Origin: Arcticibacter sp045629565
GTDB taxonomy: Bacteria; Bacteroidota; Bacteroidia; Sphingobacteriales; Sphingobacteriaceae
DNA: 64,000 nt
Reading direction: 5' to 3'
NCBI RefSeq assembly: GCF_045629565.1
Contig: NZ_JAZQRL010000125.1
Coordinates: 1-64,000 of the forward strand
This document shows, piece by piece, positions 33,514 through 42,947 of this stretch. The position numbers and the translations under genes are program-made. The notes under the pieces were generated by a model. The model was not told where the DNA came from. It was given only the letters and a program-made list of their open reading frames with translations, and did not search any database. Numbering within the stretch: the stretch's first letter is position 1; the number at the start of each line of letters is the position of its first letter.

Positions 33514-34254
33514 ATGGAGAATGAAAATAAGAGGGTACGTATTGCAGCTGTGGGTGATGTCCATATCAGGGAGTCTGACAAAGGTAAATGGTCTGAATAT
33601 TTTAAAGAGGTATCCCGTCAGGCGGATGTATTGCTCATTTGCGGGGATCTGACAGATACCGGGGATGAAGGTGAGGCAGAAGTTTTAGCTCAGGAGCTGA
33701 AGTCATGCACCATTCCGGTGATCGGTGTGTTAGGTAACCATGATTATGAAAAAGGCAGACATAAGCTGATCAGACAGATACTACAGAATAACAATATGAC
33801 TATTCTTGACGGGGAAGCAGTTGTGGTTGAGGGAATAGGTTTTGCTGGTGTTAAGGGATTTGGCGGAGGATTCGACGGACACATGCTCTCCATGTTTGGT
33901 GAGGGCGCCATGAAAGCGTTTGTGCAGGAAGCTGTAGACGAGGCTTTGCATCTGGACAGGGCTTTAGCGAGACTGGATCAGGAACATGAAAGCATCAAGA
34001 AGATTGTTCTGCTCCATTACTCCCCGATCAAGGAAACGGTAAAAGGAGAACCGGAGCAAATATTTCCTTTTCTTGGTTCATCCCGGTTGGCGGAACCCCT
34101 GACCAGGAGAAACGTTGTAGCAGCATTTCATGGCCATGCGCACGTGGGGCAGCTTCAAGGCGAAACCTCAGGTGGAGTGCCTGTTTATAATGTAGCTAAG
34201 CCGATTTTGTCACGTATAGGATATGAATTTCCATTCTTTGTTCTGGAAGTCTGA
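33514..34254 (+). CDS. Metallophosphoesterase
   Basis: A 246-residue cytosolic calcineurin-like phosphoesterase. All five metal motifs are intact: GDVH (near residue 14), CGDLTD (about 43-48), GNHD (about 73-76), a histidine in LLHYSP (about 165) and GHAH (about 207-210). The enzyme should be an active phosphodiesterase or phosphatase using two metals. It starts one base after the nucleotidyltransferase stop and ends 11 bases before the PBP gene. The pairing suggests that it may remove what its neighbour adds, but nothing in the sequence names the substrate. No signal peptide is seen, so periplasmic cell-wall work is unlikely. Confidence 0.88.
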   Translation: MENENKRVRIAAVGDVHIRESDKGKWSEYFKEVSRQADVLLICGDLTDTGDEGEAEVLAQELKSCTIPVIGVLGNHDYEKGRHKLIRQILQNNNMTILDGEAVVVEGIGFAGVKGFGGGFDGHMLSMFGEGAMKAFVQEAVDEALHLDRALARLDQEHESIKKIVLLHYSPIKETVKGEPEQIFPFLGSSRLAEPLTRRNVVAAFHGHAHVGQLQGETSGGVPVYNVAKPILSRIGYEFPFFVLEV

Positions 34255-34265
34255 TATTTGCATCT

Positions 34266-36551
34266 ATGATGCGTCCTTCTACCTCCTTCGCACTCCGGGT
34301 ACTGCTTAAGATTGTACTGGCTTTCATTGTGGCCGGCTTCGTGTTTTACCTGTGTATTTACTTCGGCTTTTTTGGCGAGGTCCCAACAAAGAAAACACTT
34401 AAATCGCTTCAAAATAACAGCGCCTCAGAGATCTATACCGCAGACAGTGTATTAATAGGCCGGTACTTTATTCAGGACCGTACTAACGTAAAGTACACGT
34501 CTATATCTCCTTTTGTCGTTAAGGCACTTGTGGCCACGGAAGATGCGCGCTTCTACGAGCATAAGGGGGTTGACATGCGAGGTTTGTTACGCGTAATAGT
34601 GAAGAGCATTTTGCTGCAGGACGAAAGTTCAGGAGGCGGAAGTACCTTAAGTCAGCAGTTAGCGAAGAACTTGTTTCCAAGACAATCGCACAAGTTTCTA
34701 AGTACACCCATTAATAAGGTCAGGGAGATGATCACGGCGGTACGTCTGGAAGCAGTATACAGCAAGGAAGAGATCATCGAGCTGTACCTGAATACCGTTC
34801 CGATGGGTGGTAATATCTATGGAATTGAACGAGCGTCAAGGGTGTTCTTCAATAAGGCATCCAGTGATTTGAAGATGGAAGAAGCGGCTGTTTTGATTGG
34901 CATGCTTAAGGCAAATACGACCTATAATCCGGCCAGATATCCCCAACGCTCTTTGGAGCGCCGGAATGTGGTTATAGGGCAAATGGTTCGGGAAGGTTAT
35001 ATTAACGCTCCTGAAGCTGACTCGGTTAAGCTTAGACCGCTAATTCTCAGCTATAATAAGAACAGGGCCGGACAGGGAATCGCCCCCTATTTACGGGAAT
35101 ATTTGCGCAAGGAACTTCTAAAATGGGCTGAAACCCACCTGGACGAGGATGAAAAACCCTATGATCTTTATACAGACGGGCTAAAAATCTATACCACGAT
35201 CGATTCGCGCATACAAATGGAAGCGGAGCGTGCCGTCAGGACGCAGATGACGAAACTTCAACGAATATTTGACAGTCACTGGCGGAACCAGGCGCCTTGG
35301 GGAAATAATACCTCGGTGATTACTTCAGCTATGCAGAAGTCAGACCGCTACAGCCTTTTAAAGGAAGCCGGTAAATCAGACGAGGTGATCCGTGAGACTT
35401 TTAACAAAAAGCGCCCCATGACGCTATTTGCGTGGGGAGGAAATAAACAGGTGACGATGAGTCCCCTTGACTCCATCAAATACTATCAGAGAATTCTGAA
35501 CACCGGACTGATCTCCATCGAACCGGCAACAGGGCATGTGAAAGCGTGGGTGGGCGGCATTCACCACCAGGTATTCAAATATGATCATATCTTATCCCGT
35601 CGACAGGTTGGTTCGACCTTCAAACCGATATTGTATACCGCAGCTTTGGAAAAAGGAATAGATCCATGCATGCTTATTGAGAATAAACGGGTTACCTATC
35701 CGCAGTTTGAAAACTGGTCCCCTCAAAATTCGGATGGACGTTATTCAGGAAAGTATTCCATGAAAGGGGCTCTCGCCTATTCTGTCAACACCGTTTCCGC
35801 GCAACTGATGATGCAAACCGGGATCCCTCAAACGATCTCTTTAGCGCATAGGATGGGCATCGCAAGTGAAATACCAACAGTGCCTTCGATATCATTGGGA
35901 ACAGCAAGTCTGTCGCTTTTAGAGCTTGTAGGGGCCTATACAGTGTTCGCTAACACGGGTCGGCTCATCAAACCGGTTTCTATTACACAAATAAAGGACC
36001 GAGACGGCAAAGTAATTCATGCGGCAAAGAAATCTGAAGGAACACAAGTCATATCGGCCAGGAACGCGGCGACGATGCTGGAAATGATGCGGGGTGTTGT
36101 TGATGCGGGCAGTGCCTCCCGGCTAAAGACAGACTTCGGGCTAAGTATGGATATGGCCGGTAAGACAGGTACGACACAAAACCAGGCAGACGGATGGTTT
36201 ATAGGCATAACACCAAAGCTGGTAACAGGCGTTTGGGTGGGAGCCGAAAATCCCCTGGTTCGGTTCAGATCTTTGAAGCTTGGTCAGGGTGCAAACACTG
36301 CACTGCCTGTTTGGGCCACTTTCATGAAAAGCCTGGTTTCTAAGCCGCAGTTCTCGCTTTACCGTTATAGTAAGTTCAGACCTCTGGGTGCTGATGTCAC
36401 CGCACGGCTCAACTGTCCGCTTTTCGTTGAAGACGAAATTGTTGAAGAGCCAGTGAAGAAGGAAAGCTTTTTCAAGCGGATATTTAAAAAGGGATTAGGA
36501 ATTTTTAAGAAAAAGAAGAAAAATGACGATCCGCCGGAGCAAACTCAGTAA
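34266..36551 (+). CDS. Class A penicillin-binding protein, paralogue 1
   Basis: A 761-residue bifunctional peptidoglycan synthase of the PBP1A type. It has a membrane anchor (about 10-35), a GT51 glycosyltransferase with catalytic Glu92 in ATEDARFYEHKG and GGSTLSQQLAKN near 124-136, and a transpeptidase with Ser450-Lys453 (GSTFKP), SVN at 506-508 and KTG at 633-635. The cytosolic-looking tail is very lysine-rich (KRIFKKGLGIFKKKKK). A second class A PBP of the same design is encoded at 55567. The last seven bases overlap the end of the convergent DNA-metabolism gene. It may be transcribed together with the nucleotidyltransferase/phosphoesterase pair. Confidence 0.95.
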   Translation: MMRPSTSFALRVLLKIVLAFIVAGFVFYLCIYFGFFGEVPTKKTLKSLQNNSASEIYTADSVLIGRYFIQDRTNVKYTSISPFVVKALVATEDARFYEHKGVDMRGLLRVIVKSILLQDESSGGGSTLSQQLAKNLFPRQSHKFLSTPINKVREMITAVRLEAVYSKEEIIELYLNTVPMGGNIYGIERASRVFFNKASSDLKMEEAAVLIGMLKANTTYNPARYPQRSLERRNVVIGQMVREGYINAPEADSVKLRPLILSYNKNRAGQGIAPYLREYLRKELLKWAETHLDEDEKPYDLYTDGLKIYTTIDSRIQMEAERAVRTQMTKLQRIFDSHWRNQAPWGNNTSVITSAMQKSDRYSLLKEAGKSDEVIRETFNKKRPMTLFAWGGNKQVTMSPLDSIKYYQRILNTGLISIEPATGHVKAWVGGIHHQVFKYDHILSRRQVGSTFKPILYTAALEKGIDPCMLIENKRVTYPQFENWSPQNSDGRYSGKYSMKGALAYSVNTVSAQLMMQTGIPQTISLAHRMGIASEIPTVPSISLGTASLSLLELVGAYTVFANTGRLIKPVSITQIKDRDGKVIHAAKKSEGTQVISARNAATMLEMMRGVVDAGSASRLKTDFGLSMDMAGKTGTTQNQADGWFIGITPKLVTGVWVGAENPLVRFRSLKLGQGANTALPVWATFMKSLVSKPQFSLYRYSKFRPLGADVTARLNCPLFVEDEIVEEPVKKESFFKRIFKKGLGIFKKKKKNDDPPEQTQ

Positions 36552-37297
36552 ACCTGCTTTTCAATCAGATGCTTCCAATACCTTTTGGGAACATGACGCA
36601 GATGCAAAGCAGTGTTTTTACGCGAGTCAATCGAAACGTGTTTGAAATAATCTCTCCACATAGTTTGATATAGTGCCTCTGATTCAGTAAATGCACTGGG
36701 ATTCGGTTTTCCTTCGCTGAAGGTAAATTGGACCTCTTCAACTTTTTTAAGGTCATAATATATCCCATACTGCCTTTTTTTATCGTAGATGATCCATTCC
36801 TGATCGGCATAGCGCCTTTTGAAGTGCCCGGCAATTAAAGGGATTACATTGAAATCTGGCTCAATCTGGGCGAAATAGATACCATCGGAGGTCAGCTGAA
36901 AACGTATAAAGGCTTTCATCCGGTGCCTCTCCCGGCTTACCCTCTTTGCGATCTGCGTAACTTTCAACACATCGGGATGACCGTAGGCATTTTCAGTCAA
37001 GCCTTCTGAAAAAACGGCCCGGGCATAGCGGACGATAAGAGAAGGAGCTTCAGACCATTCAGAGAGGAAGCAAGCATATAAGTCGGCCATAGCTTTTGCG
37101 GAAAGCTTGCCGGATAAACCTTTAGACACGCGAGCAGCATGCGCCGGATCAGTACAGACCAGTCTTTCAGCACCAAAAGCATCTGCCTGATTATGGGAAC
37201 AGGCACTCACGGAGACAGGGCCTAATTTGTATTCAAAGACATCGAAAACACAGCATAGCAAACCGTGCCAGCTGCCATCAAAAACCAGTATCGTCAT
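36545..37297 (-). CDS. TIGR03915-type DNA-metabolism protein, partner of radical SAM protein
   Basis: A 250-residue protein of the TIGR03915/DUF4130 type, known as a constant partner of the radical SAM protein encoded just upstream and described as a probable DNA-metabolism protein. It begins TILVFDGSWHGLLCCVFDVF, the family's N-terminal signature, and contains RERHRMKAFIRFQ and YADQEWIIYDKKRQYGIYYD. In many bacteria this domain is fused to a uracil-DNA-glycosylase-family domain; here the protein ends before any such domain, so that activity is missing or encoded elsewhere. Its ATG overlaps the radical SAM stop in an ATGA motif (37294-37297). The biochemical role is not established. Confidence 0.88.
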   Translation of the reverse strand: MTILVFDGSWHGLLCCVFDVFEYKLGPVSVSACSHNQADAFGAERLVCTDPAHAARVSKGLSGKLSAKAMADLYACFLSEWSEAPSLIVRYARAVFSEGLTENAYGHPDVLKVTQIAKRVSRERHRMKAFIRFQLTSDGIYFAQIEPDFNVIPLIAGHFKRRYADQEWIIYDKKRQYGIYYDLKKVEEVQFTFSEGKPNPSAFTESEALYQTMWRDYFKHVSIDSRKNTALHLRHVPKRYWKHLIEKQVY

Positions 37298-38550
37298 GTA
37301 AATAATTCAAGTTGAGCGGGCTGACTTTTGAGATATTTACTCGCCGATGTTGATAAGATATACTGTTTGATTTGGGCGGCGGAGAGATTTCGCCGCTCAA
37401 AGTCCCGACTGCTGCAGATGATAAAATATTGCGCGCGATTAAGTGCAACACCGAGCTTCTTGAGATGATCCCAGTTCAACCGCTGATAATTACGGGCGGA
37501 GACGATCTTTTGAGCGGACTGAACACCGATTCCGGGAACCCGCAATATAAGATGCAAATCTGCCTTGTTGATATCTATGGGAAACTTGTCAAGATTCCTT
37601 AGCGCCCAGCCCAGCTTAGGATCTATATCGAGATCCAGATGTGGGGTCGCCGGGTTAAGAAGCTCCCGCACATTGAAGCCATAGAAGCGCATAAGCCAGT
37701 CTGCCTGATACAAACGGTTCTCCCGAACCATGGGAACTGCGGTGTTCAACATAGGTAGCCGGCTATCGTTGCTGATAGGCACATAGCCCGAATAGTAGAC
37801 TCTTTTTAAGCTAAAATTTCGATACATACTATCAGCCGTATACATGATATCCTTATCGGTCTCCTTGGTAGCTCCAATGATCATTTGAGAACTCTGCCCC
37901 GCAGGAACAAATAAAGGCGACTTCCGAAATAGCTTTCGCTCCTCCTTGTTTTGAATAATTTCATTCTTGAGGTAGTTCATGGGACGAATCATGTCCTGCC
38001 GATCTTTGTCGGGCGCTAAAAGCTTCAATCCACTTTCAGTAGGTATTTCGATATTTACGCTCAGCCTGTCTGCATACAAACCTGCCTCCTTCATCAGCTC
38101 ATCACTCGCCCCCGGGATTGTCTTCAAATGGATATATCCATTGAATTTATGTTGCTGCCGCAACTCCTTTGCTACGCGTACCAATCTTTCCATGGTATAA
38201 TCAGCGTTCTTGAAAATCCCGGAACTTAAAAACAGCCCCTCGATGTAATTTCTTCTATAGAAATTAATGGTCAGATCGACTACTTCTTTGACGGTAAAGG
38301 CTGTCCGTTCGATATCGTTGCTTTTGCGCGTGACACAATAAGCACAGTCGTAAATACAAAAGTTGGTTAATAAGATTTTTAGCAAAGATACGCATCGACC
38401 GTCGGACGTGTAAGTATGGCAGATTCCACTTCCTGTATCGCCTAAGCCCTTGTTTGTATTTTTACGTGTACTTCCGCTTGAAGCACAAGAAACATCATAC
38501 TTGGCTGCATCGGCCAGTATTTTCAACTTTTCCCTAACCCGTTCTGACAT
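37294..38550 (-). CDS. Putative DNA modification/repair radical SAM protein (TIGR03916 type)
   Basis: A 418-residue radical SAM protein of the family annotated as putative DNA modification or repair protein. The iron-sulfur cluster motif is Cys65-Cys69-Cys72 (FCIYDCAYC), with the typical family start YDVSCASSGS and extra cysteines at 22, 44 and 53. A C-terminal helix-hairpin-helix module (LILRVPGIGVQSAQKIVSAR, about 333-352) indicates DNA binding. Chemistry is unknown; reversal of a base lesion by a radical route, as in spore photoproduct lyase, is a natural guess. It is the first gene of the pair with the TIGR03915 protein. A 17-bp operator-like palindrome lies 11 bases before its start and matches those at the LexA-like regulator gene. 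Confidence 0.9.
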   Translation of the reverse strand: MSERVREKLKILADAAKYDVSCASSGSTRKNTNKGLGDTGSGICHTYTSDGRCVSLLKILLTNFCIYDCAYCVTRKSNDIERTAFTVKEVVDLTINFYRRNYIEGLFLSSGIFKNADYTMERLVRVAKELRQQHKFNGYIHLKTIPGASDELMKEAGLYADRLSVNIEIPTESGLKLLAPDKDRQDMIRPMNYLKNEIIQNKEERKLFRKSPLFVPAGQSSQMIIGATKETDKDIMYTADSMYRNFSLKRVYYSGYVPISNDSRLPMLNTAVPMVRENRLYQADWLMRFYGFNVRELLNPATPHLDLDIDPKLGWALRNLDKFPIDINKADLHLILRVPGIGVQSAQKIVSARNYQRLNWDHLKKLGVALNRAQYFIICSSRDFERRNLSAAQIKQYILSTSASKYLKSQPAQLELFT

Positions 38551-38560
38551 ACTGTAAAAT

Positions 38561-38577
38561 TACTAATTTTATTAGCA
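38561..38577. promoter_or_regulatory. Operator-like palindrome TRCTAA-N5-TTAGYA (site 1)
   Basis: TACTAATTTTATTAGCA, an imperfect 17-bp palindrome, sits 11 bases upstream of the radical SAM start. The same pattern occurs at 61691-61707 and 61714-61730 near the XRE/S24 regulator gene. A -7-like element on the minus strand (AATATTTG, near 38603-38610) would place the site in the first transcribed bases, where a bound repressor could block elongation. It also lies about 80 bases upstream of the divergent FUSC gene. Confidence 0.65.
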
Positions 38578-38659
38578 AAACAGGAAAGTTGAAAACAAAT
38601 ATTCCGTGTGTAGTCTTTGACGATTACATTTTCTAACTTCGCTAGGCACAAAATATTCT

Positions 38660-40789
38660 ATGAAGCAAACCCGTGAAATAAAGAATTTCATTTACAGCCA
38701 ATATTTTACAGACGGTCTTAGAATTTCCTTCGGAGTCTTACTTCCTCCCCTCCTGCTTTCACAGCTAGGACATCTGGAAACAGGGATTGCCGTTTCTATG
38801 GGAGCTATAACAACGAGTATACCCGATAATCCGGGGCCTGTAGTCCATAAGAGAAATGGTATGCTTTTTTGTATGCTCTTCATGGTGATTGTTTCTCTGC
38901 TAACAGGACTTATAAACGATTACCCCCTGTTGATCGTCGCTGAGGTTTTCTTTTTATGTTTCTTCTTCTCGATGTTCAACATATTTGGAAACCGCGCATC
39001 AGCCATTGGGACGGCGGTGTTGGTGATCATGATCATCAATATTGACCAAAACTTTACCATCAAAACTATCTTTGAGTACACAGGTTTTCTGCTGGCGGGG
39101 GGAATCTGGTATATGGGACTTAGTTTGGCAGTTTCGCAGTTTCGACCTTACCGGATCGCTCAGCATGCCATCGCTGAGTGCATCGAGCAGGTTGCCGAAT
39201 ATGTTAAGCTGAAGGCGCTTTTTTATGACGGGAAAGCTGATTTTGATGATACTTACAAAAAATTGATTGATCAGCAGATTATCGTTCATCAGCAGCAGGA
39301 TAATGTCAGGGAAATCATCTTTAAAAATAAGATGTTCCTGAAGGATCCAACAAATACAGCAAGAGTACTTACGTTGGTGTTTATTGATATCATTGATTTG
39401 TTTGAGCAAACGATGGCGACTCACTACGACTACACCGCCATACGCAACACTTATTCCTCCAGCGGTATTTTAAAGGATTTCAACAAAATCATTTTCAATC
39501 TTGCCAGGGAGCTCGAAAACATGAGCTTTGATATCAATGCTAATGAAAGACCGAGGCCTGTTCAGGATTTCAAACAGCAGCTCGAGGAGTTAAAGATCCG
39601 GATTGATCAGGTTGAAAACAATCTTGTCCTTAAGAAAATTCTGATCAATGTGCGGAATATGGTTAGTCGCATTGAGAACATGTACAGTTATTTCAGCAAG
39701 AAGGGCCTGGAAAATGTGGGTATAAGCAATGAAAAAGATCTGGGGAGATTTGTCCAGACACAAACGATCGACCTTAAATTATTTATTGAGAACTTAAGCT
39801 TCAAATCATCTACCTTCAGGCATGCGCTTCGAGTTGCGATTGTAGCCATAATAGGTTATGGCGTATCTAAACTTCTGCCGCTTGGCCACCATAGTTATTG
39901 GATCCTTTTAACTATCGTTGTGATTCTAAAGCCAGGGTTCAGCCTGACGAAGACAAGAAATTATGAACGCTTAATAGGAACGATCATTGGAGGGATTGCC
40001 GGGGCTCTCATCGTTCATTATGTTAAAGACACGACTATTCGTTTCTTCTTTTTGATGATATTTATGATCGGTGCGTACAGCTTTCAGCGCCTGAACTACG
40101 TCGTCAGCGTACTTTTCATGACTCCTTATATTCTGCTGATGTTCAGCTTTATCGGATTGGGAAACCTCAGCCTAGTGCAAGAAAGAATAATGGATACTTT
40201 CATTGGTTCTTTCATCGCATTTATTGCCAGCTATCTCCTGTTTCCTTCGTGGGAATACCCTCAATTAAGAAAACACATGCGGAAATTACTAATTGCCAAT
40301 TATGAGTACTTAACTAAGGTTGCTGAAGGGCTGATGGGTAAAGAGCTTGATCTGACTGAGTACAAACTGATTAGAAAAGAGCTTTATGTATCTTCGGCCA
40401 ACCTTGCATCTGCCTATCAGCGAATGCTTTCTGAACCGAAAAGCAAGCAGATCAAGGTACGGGAAGCGAGCAAGTTTATGGTATTGAATCATATGCTTTC
40501 TTCGTATATCGCTACACTTATCTCGGCTTTGCGTAATGACGGTACCAGACAGGCAAACCAGGCGCACATAAAGCTGATCCGCCGAGCTTTGTATCAGCTT
40601 TGCGAGGGGATATCTCAGTTGCAGGGTGATGACGAGCCGTTTCTGGAAACAGAACTTCTCGCAGTTGATACCCAACTTCCTTCAACGGAAGATAACAAGG
40701 ATAGCAGGTTGATTACGGATCAGTTAGGGTTTATAAATAAAACTGCCGGGGATATTTTGAAGACTACTCAACGATTTACAGAGGATTAA
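38660..40789 (+). CDS. FUSC-family inner-membrane protein (YccS/YhfK-like)
   Basis: A 709-residue membrane protein of the fusaric-acid-resistance-like family. It has two blocks of about five to six helices each: one near the N-terminus (about 20-165) and one in the middle (about 390-525, with RHALRVAIVAIIGYGVSKLLPLGHHSYWILLTIVVILKPG, the FUSC_2 signature). Helical soluble regions lie between them (about 170-370) and at the C-terminus (about 530-709). Members are thought to move aromatic acids or toxic compounds out of the cell, but the substrate is unknown for this branch. No HlyD or TolC partner gene is adjacent. It is divergent from the radical SAM gene. Confidence 0.85.
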   Translation: MKQTREIKNFIYSQYFTDGLRISFGVLLPPLLLSQLGHLETGIAVSMGAITTSIPDNPGPVVHKRNGMLFCMLFMVIVSLLTGLINDYPLLIVAEVFFLCFFFSMFNIFGNRASAIGTAVLVIMIINIDQNFTIKTIFEYTGFLLAGGIWYMGLSLAVSQFRPYRIAQHAIAECIEQVAEYVKLKALFYDGKADFDDTYKKLIDQQIIVHQQQDNVREIIFKNKMFLKDPTNTARVLTLVFIDIIDLFEQTMATHYDYTAIRNTYSSSGILKDFNKIIFNLARELENMSFDINANERPRPVQDFKQQLEELKIRIDQVENNLVLKKILINVRNMVSRIENMYSYFSKKGLENVGISNEKDLGRFVQTQTIDLKLFIENLSFKSSTFRHALRVAIVAIIGYGVSKLLPLGHHSYWILLTIVVILKPGFSLTKTRNYERLIGTIIGGIAGALIVHYVKDTTIRFFFLMIFMIGAYSFQRLNYVVSVLFMTPYILLMFSFIGLGNLSLVQERIMDTFIGSFIAFIASYLLFPSWEYPQLRKHMRKLLIANYEYLTKVAEGLMGKELDLTEYKLIRKELYVSSANLASAYQRMLSEPKSKQIKVREASKFMVLNHMLSSYIATLISALRNDGTRQANQAHIKLIRRALYQLCEGISQLQGDDEPFLETELLAVDTQLPSTEDNKDSRLITDQLGFINKTAGDILKTTQRFTED

Positions 40790-40812
40790 ATGCCAATTAT
40801 TGGTTTCGCCTG

Positions 40813-42162
40813 CTACAAAAGAAGCTTTGAAGCGAGCCCTAACAGCAATAAGAAGCCGAAAACGTCTGTAAATGTGGTAATTATAATTGATGATGCTATA
40901 GCCGGATCTATTCCTATACGTTTCAGGATAAGTGGAATGGACGAACCAGCTATACCGGCAAGAATAAGGTTGCCGGTCATCGCTGTGAAAATAACTAGTC
41001 CCAGCATGAGATTGCCGTCATAAAATATGGCGAAAAGAAAAACTACGAGACCTATACAGGCGCCGTTGATCAGCCCGACCGTAAATTCCTTAAGCACCGT
41101 ACGATAAGCCTGATTATCTGTCAAATCACTTAGAGAGATACGCCTGATGGTAACGGCAAGTGCCTGCGTCGCGGTGTTACCACCCATACCAGCAATCATA
41201 GTCATATAGCCCGACAGCAGCAGCAGTTTGCTGATGGTCGGTTCGAAGTGCCTTATTACCGATGAAGCCAGGAAGGCCGTTCCGAGATTAACTACGAGCC
41301 AGGGAAGACGGCTTTTTACAGCCTCCTGCCAATTACCTGAAAGTGCTTCATCTTCGGAAACCCCGGATATTTTCAAGATGTCTTCCGTATTCTCTTCTTC
41401 CATAACGTCTATCACGTCATCGAAAGTAATGCGTCCGAGGAGATGCATATTATCGTCGACAACGGGAATACTGGTCAGGTTGTACTGCGAGATTAACCGG
41501 GCAACCTCTTCCTGGTCTGTATTAGCCTTAACGTATACAAAATCTTCCTTAATAAGATCCTTAATCAGGACAGTATTTCGCGATTTAATAATATCTTTCA
41601 GCGATACAATGCCCAAAAGCAGATTTTTGTCATCCACCACATTGATGGTGTAAAACTCTTCCATCTCTTCAGACTGTCTGATGATCTGGTCAAGAGCCTC
41701 TGTCTTGGTAAGCCGGCTGTTGACCTTGAGCACCTGCGTGTTCATCAGTCCCCCTGCGGTGTCTTCTTCGAAGGTCAGGAGGTTACGGATGTGCGAGGCG
41801 TCCTCTTCATCAAGGTCACTGAGGATTTCATTCTGTGTGTCTTCAGAAAGCTGACTTAGAATGTCGGTTGCATCATCATAGTCGAGCTCTTCCATGATCT
41901 CCGAACGCCGTTCCGGATGAAGGTTCTCGAGGATACGCTCCGGATGTATTTCAGCATCCATTTCAGCAATAATCTCGGAAGCGGTTTCCGACGGAAGGAT
42001 ATTGATAATATGATCTCTGGATTCCTGGGGGAGACTGGCAAACAGAATCGCGATTTCTGAAGCATGGTATTCCGAAAGCAGGGCTTTTAATTCTTCATCC
42101 CCACTTTCGAGCGCCTGTTTAAGGCGTTGAATATCCGTTCTGTTCAGTTCAAATGATTGCAT
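40813..42162 (-). CDS. mgtE: MgtE magnesium transporter
   Basis: A 449-residue MgtE-type magnesium channel. The order is cytosolic MgtE N-domain (about 10-125), with repeated helical units such as ILENLHPERRSEIMEEL, two CBS domains (about 130-255), a connecting plug helix, and five membrane helices (about 280-449). GGNTATQAL (about 330) and the pore segment before it are family marks. The N-domain and CBS pair sense cytosolic magnesium and close the channel when levels are high. It is a single gene, convergent with FUSC. The long antisense open frames over its 3' end are not genes. Confidence 0.95.
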   Translation of the reverse strand: MQSFELNRTDIQRLKQALESGDEELKALLSEYHASEIAILFASLPQESRDHIINILPSETASEIIAEMDAEIHPERILENLHPERRSEIMEELDYDDATDILSQLSEDTQNEILSDLDEEDASHIRNLLTFEEDTAGGLMNTQVLKVNSRLTKTEALDQIIRQSEEMEEFYTINVVDDKNLLLGIVSLKDIIKSRNTVLIKDLIKEDFVYVKANTDQEEVARLISQYNLTSIPVVDDNMHLLGRITFDDVIDVMEEENTEDILKISGVSEDEALSGNWQEAVKSRLPWLVVNLGTAFLASSVIRHFEPTISKLLLLSGYMTMIAGMGGNTATQALAVTIRRISLSDLTDNQAYRTVLKEFTVGLINGACIGLVVFLFAIFYDGNLMLGLVIFTAMTGNLILAGIAGSSIPLILKRIGIDPAIASSIIITTFTDVFGFLLLLGLASKLLL

Positions 42163-42286
42163 TGATCGCTAAAATAGTAAATGAATCCGGCATACAGCTT
42201 TAAACTTCAGAACTGAAATACAGTTTTCTTTTCGAAGAAAAGTTATCAGCGTTTAGGAGTACCACCCAACAGATGGCAGCAATGGA

Positions 42287-42895
42287 CTACAGGAAAGCAG
42301 CACTTTGCGGCCCCTGGTTGAACAGCAGGTCAACGATACTCAAATTAGGCAAAAAGCCGTTCCTGTCATCAAAAACCTGAAAGTATTCTTTAAAATGGCG
42401 ACTCGGAGGCTGTTTAGGATGAATCGACTTCCGAAAGTCATCCATATCGTTATACGTTTCCTCGTAGGTAGAGGTAAATGTGTGCGGAAGGTCAAGCTTC
42501 AAGCTTTTACTGAGAAGATCCAGCAGTTCAAGGTTATAATCAAATAAAAACACCCACTTCTCTTGATAAAACCTGGCAAATGCATCTTCATAAAATTCAA
42601 AATAAGCAGAACGTCTGTAGGAAGTCTGAATACTCATCCAATGTAATCGCTGCCAATTAAAGTCGTAGCTAATCTTTACATCCTTTACCTTTGTATGCAC
42701 TTTAGAGCCTTTAATTACCGGGACAATAAGATCAAGTTTGCCTTGAGGAGAGTGAATGATAGCCCTGTTACGAAAAGTTTGCTTCGGAAAATGCTCTGAA
42801 GCCTCGATGACTATCTGCTCTTTGTGAGCCTTCATCTGGCTAAAAAACTCCACAGGTGGAAGGTAAAATAAAGGAAAGATTGCGCCTTTGTGCAT
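42287..42895 (-). CDS. WbqC-like family protein
   Basis: A 202-residue protein of the WbqC-like family, whose members are often found in O-antigen or capsule gene sets and are thought to be amino-sugar-modifying enzymes. Visible marks are AIFPLFYLPPVEFF at the start, QTFRNRAIIHSPQGKLDLIVPV, the conserved IQTSYRRSAYFEFYED (about residues 90-106) and YQVF-like YFQVFDDRNGFLPNLSIVDLLFNQG at the end. The frame extends to an ATG at 42925, but the family start and the short divergent space favour 42895. It is divergent from the acyltransferase gene by 52 bases. No catalytic role is proven for the family. Confidence 0.85.
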   Translation of the reverse strand: MHKGAIFPLFYLPPVEFFSQMKAHKEQIVIEASEHFPKQTFRNRAIIHSPQGKLDLIVPVIKGSKVHTKVKDVKISYDFNWQRLHWMSIQTSYRRSAYFEFYEDAFARFYQEKWVFLFDYNLELLDLLSKSLKLDLPHTFTSTYEETYNDMDDFRKSIHPKQPPSRHFKEYFQVFDDRNGFLPNLSIVDLLFNQGPQSAAFL

Positions 42896-42904
42896 GCTAT
42901 GTAC

Positions 42905-42912
42905 TATGTTTG
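42905..42912 (+). promoter_or_regulatory. -7 promoter element of LpxL-like/GT2 unit
   Basis: TATGTTTG is an exact TAnnTTTG match, 35 bases before the ATG at 42948. It excludes the longer frame starting at 42888, which would lie upstream of the transcript start. Confidence 0.5.
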
Positions 42913-42947
42913 TATTTGCTGGCACGAAATTAACTATAAAAATACAG

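Noticed and set aside
40790..41653. Plus-strand open frames of 77 and 141 codons
   Set aside because: They lie antisense over mgtE, whose domains and membrane helices are fully accounted for on the other strand.
42163..42200. Possible fourth TRCTAA-N5-TTAGYA site upstream of mgtE
   Set aside because: Only CGCTAA fits; the second half-site reads TAAATG, so the match fails.
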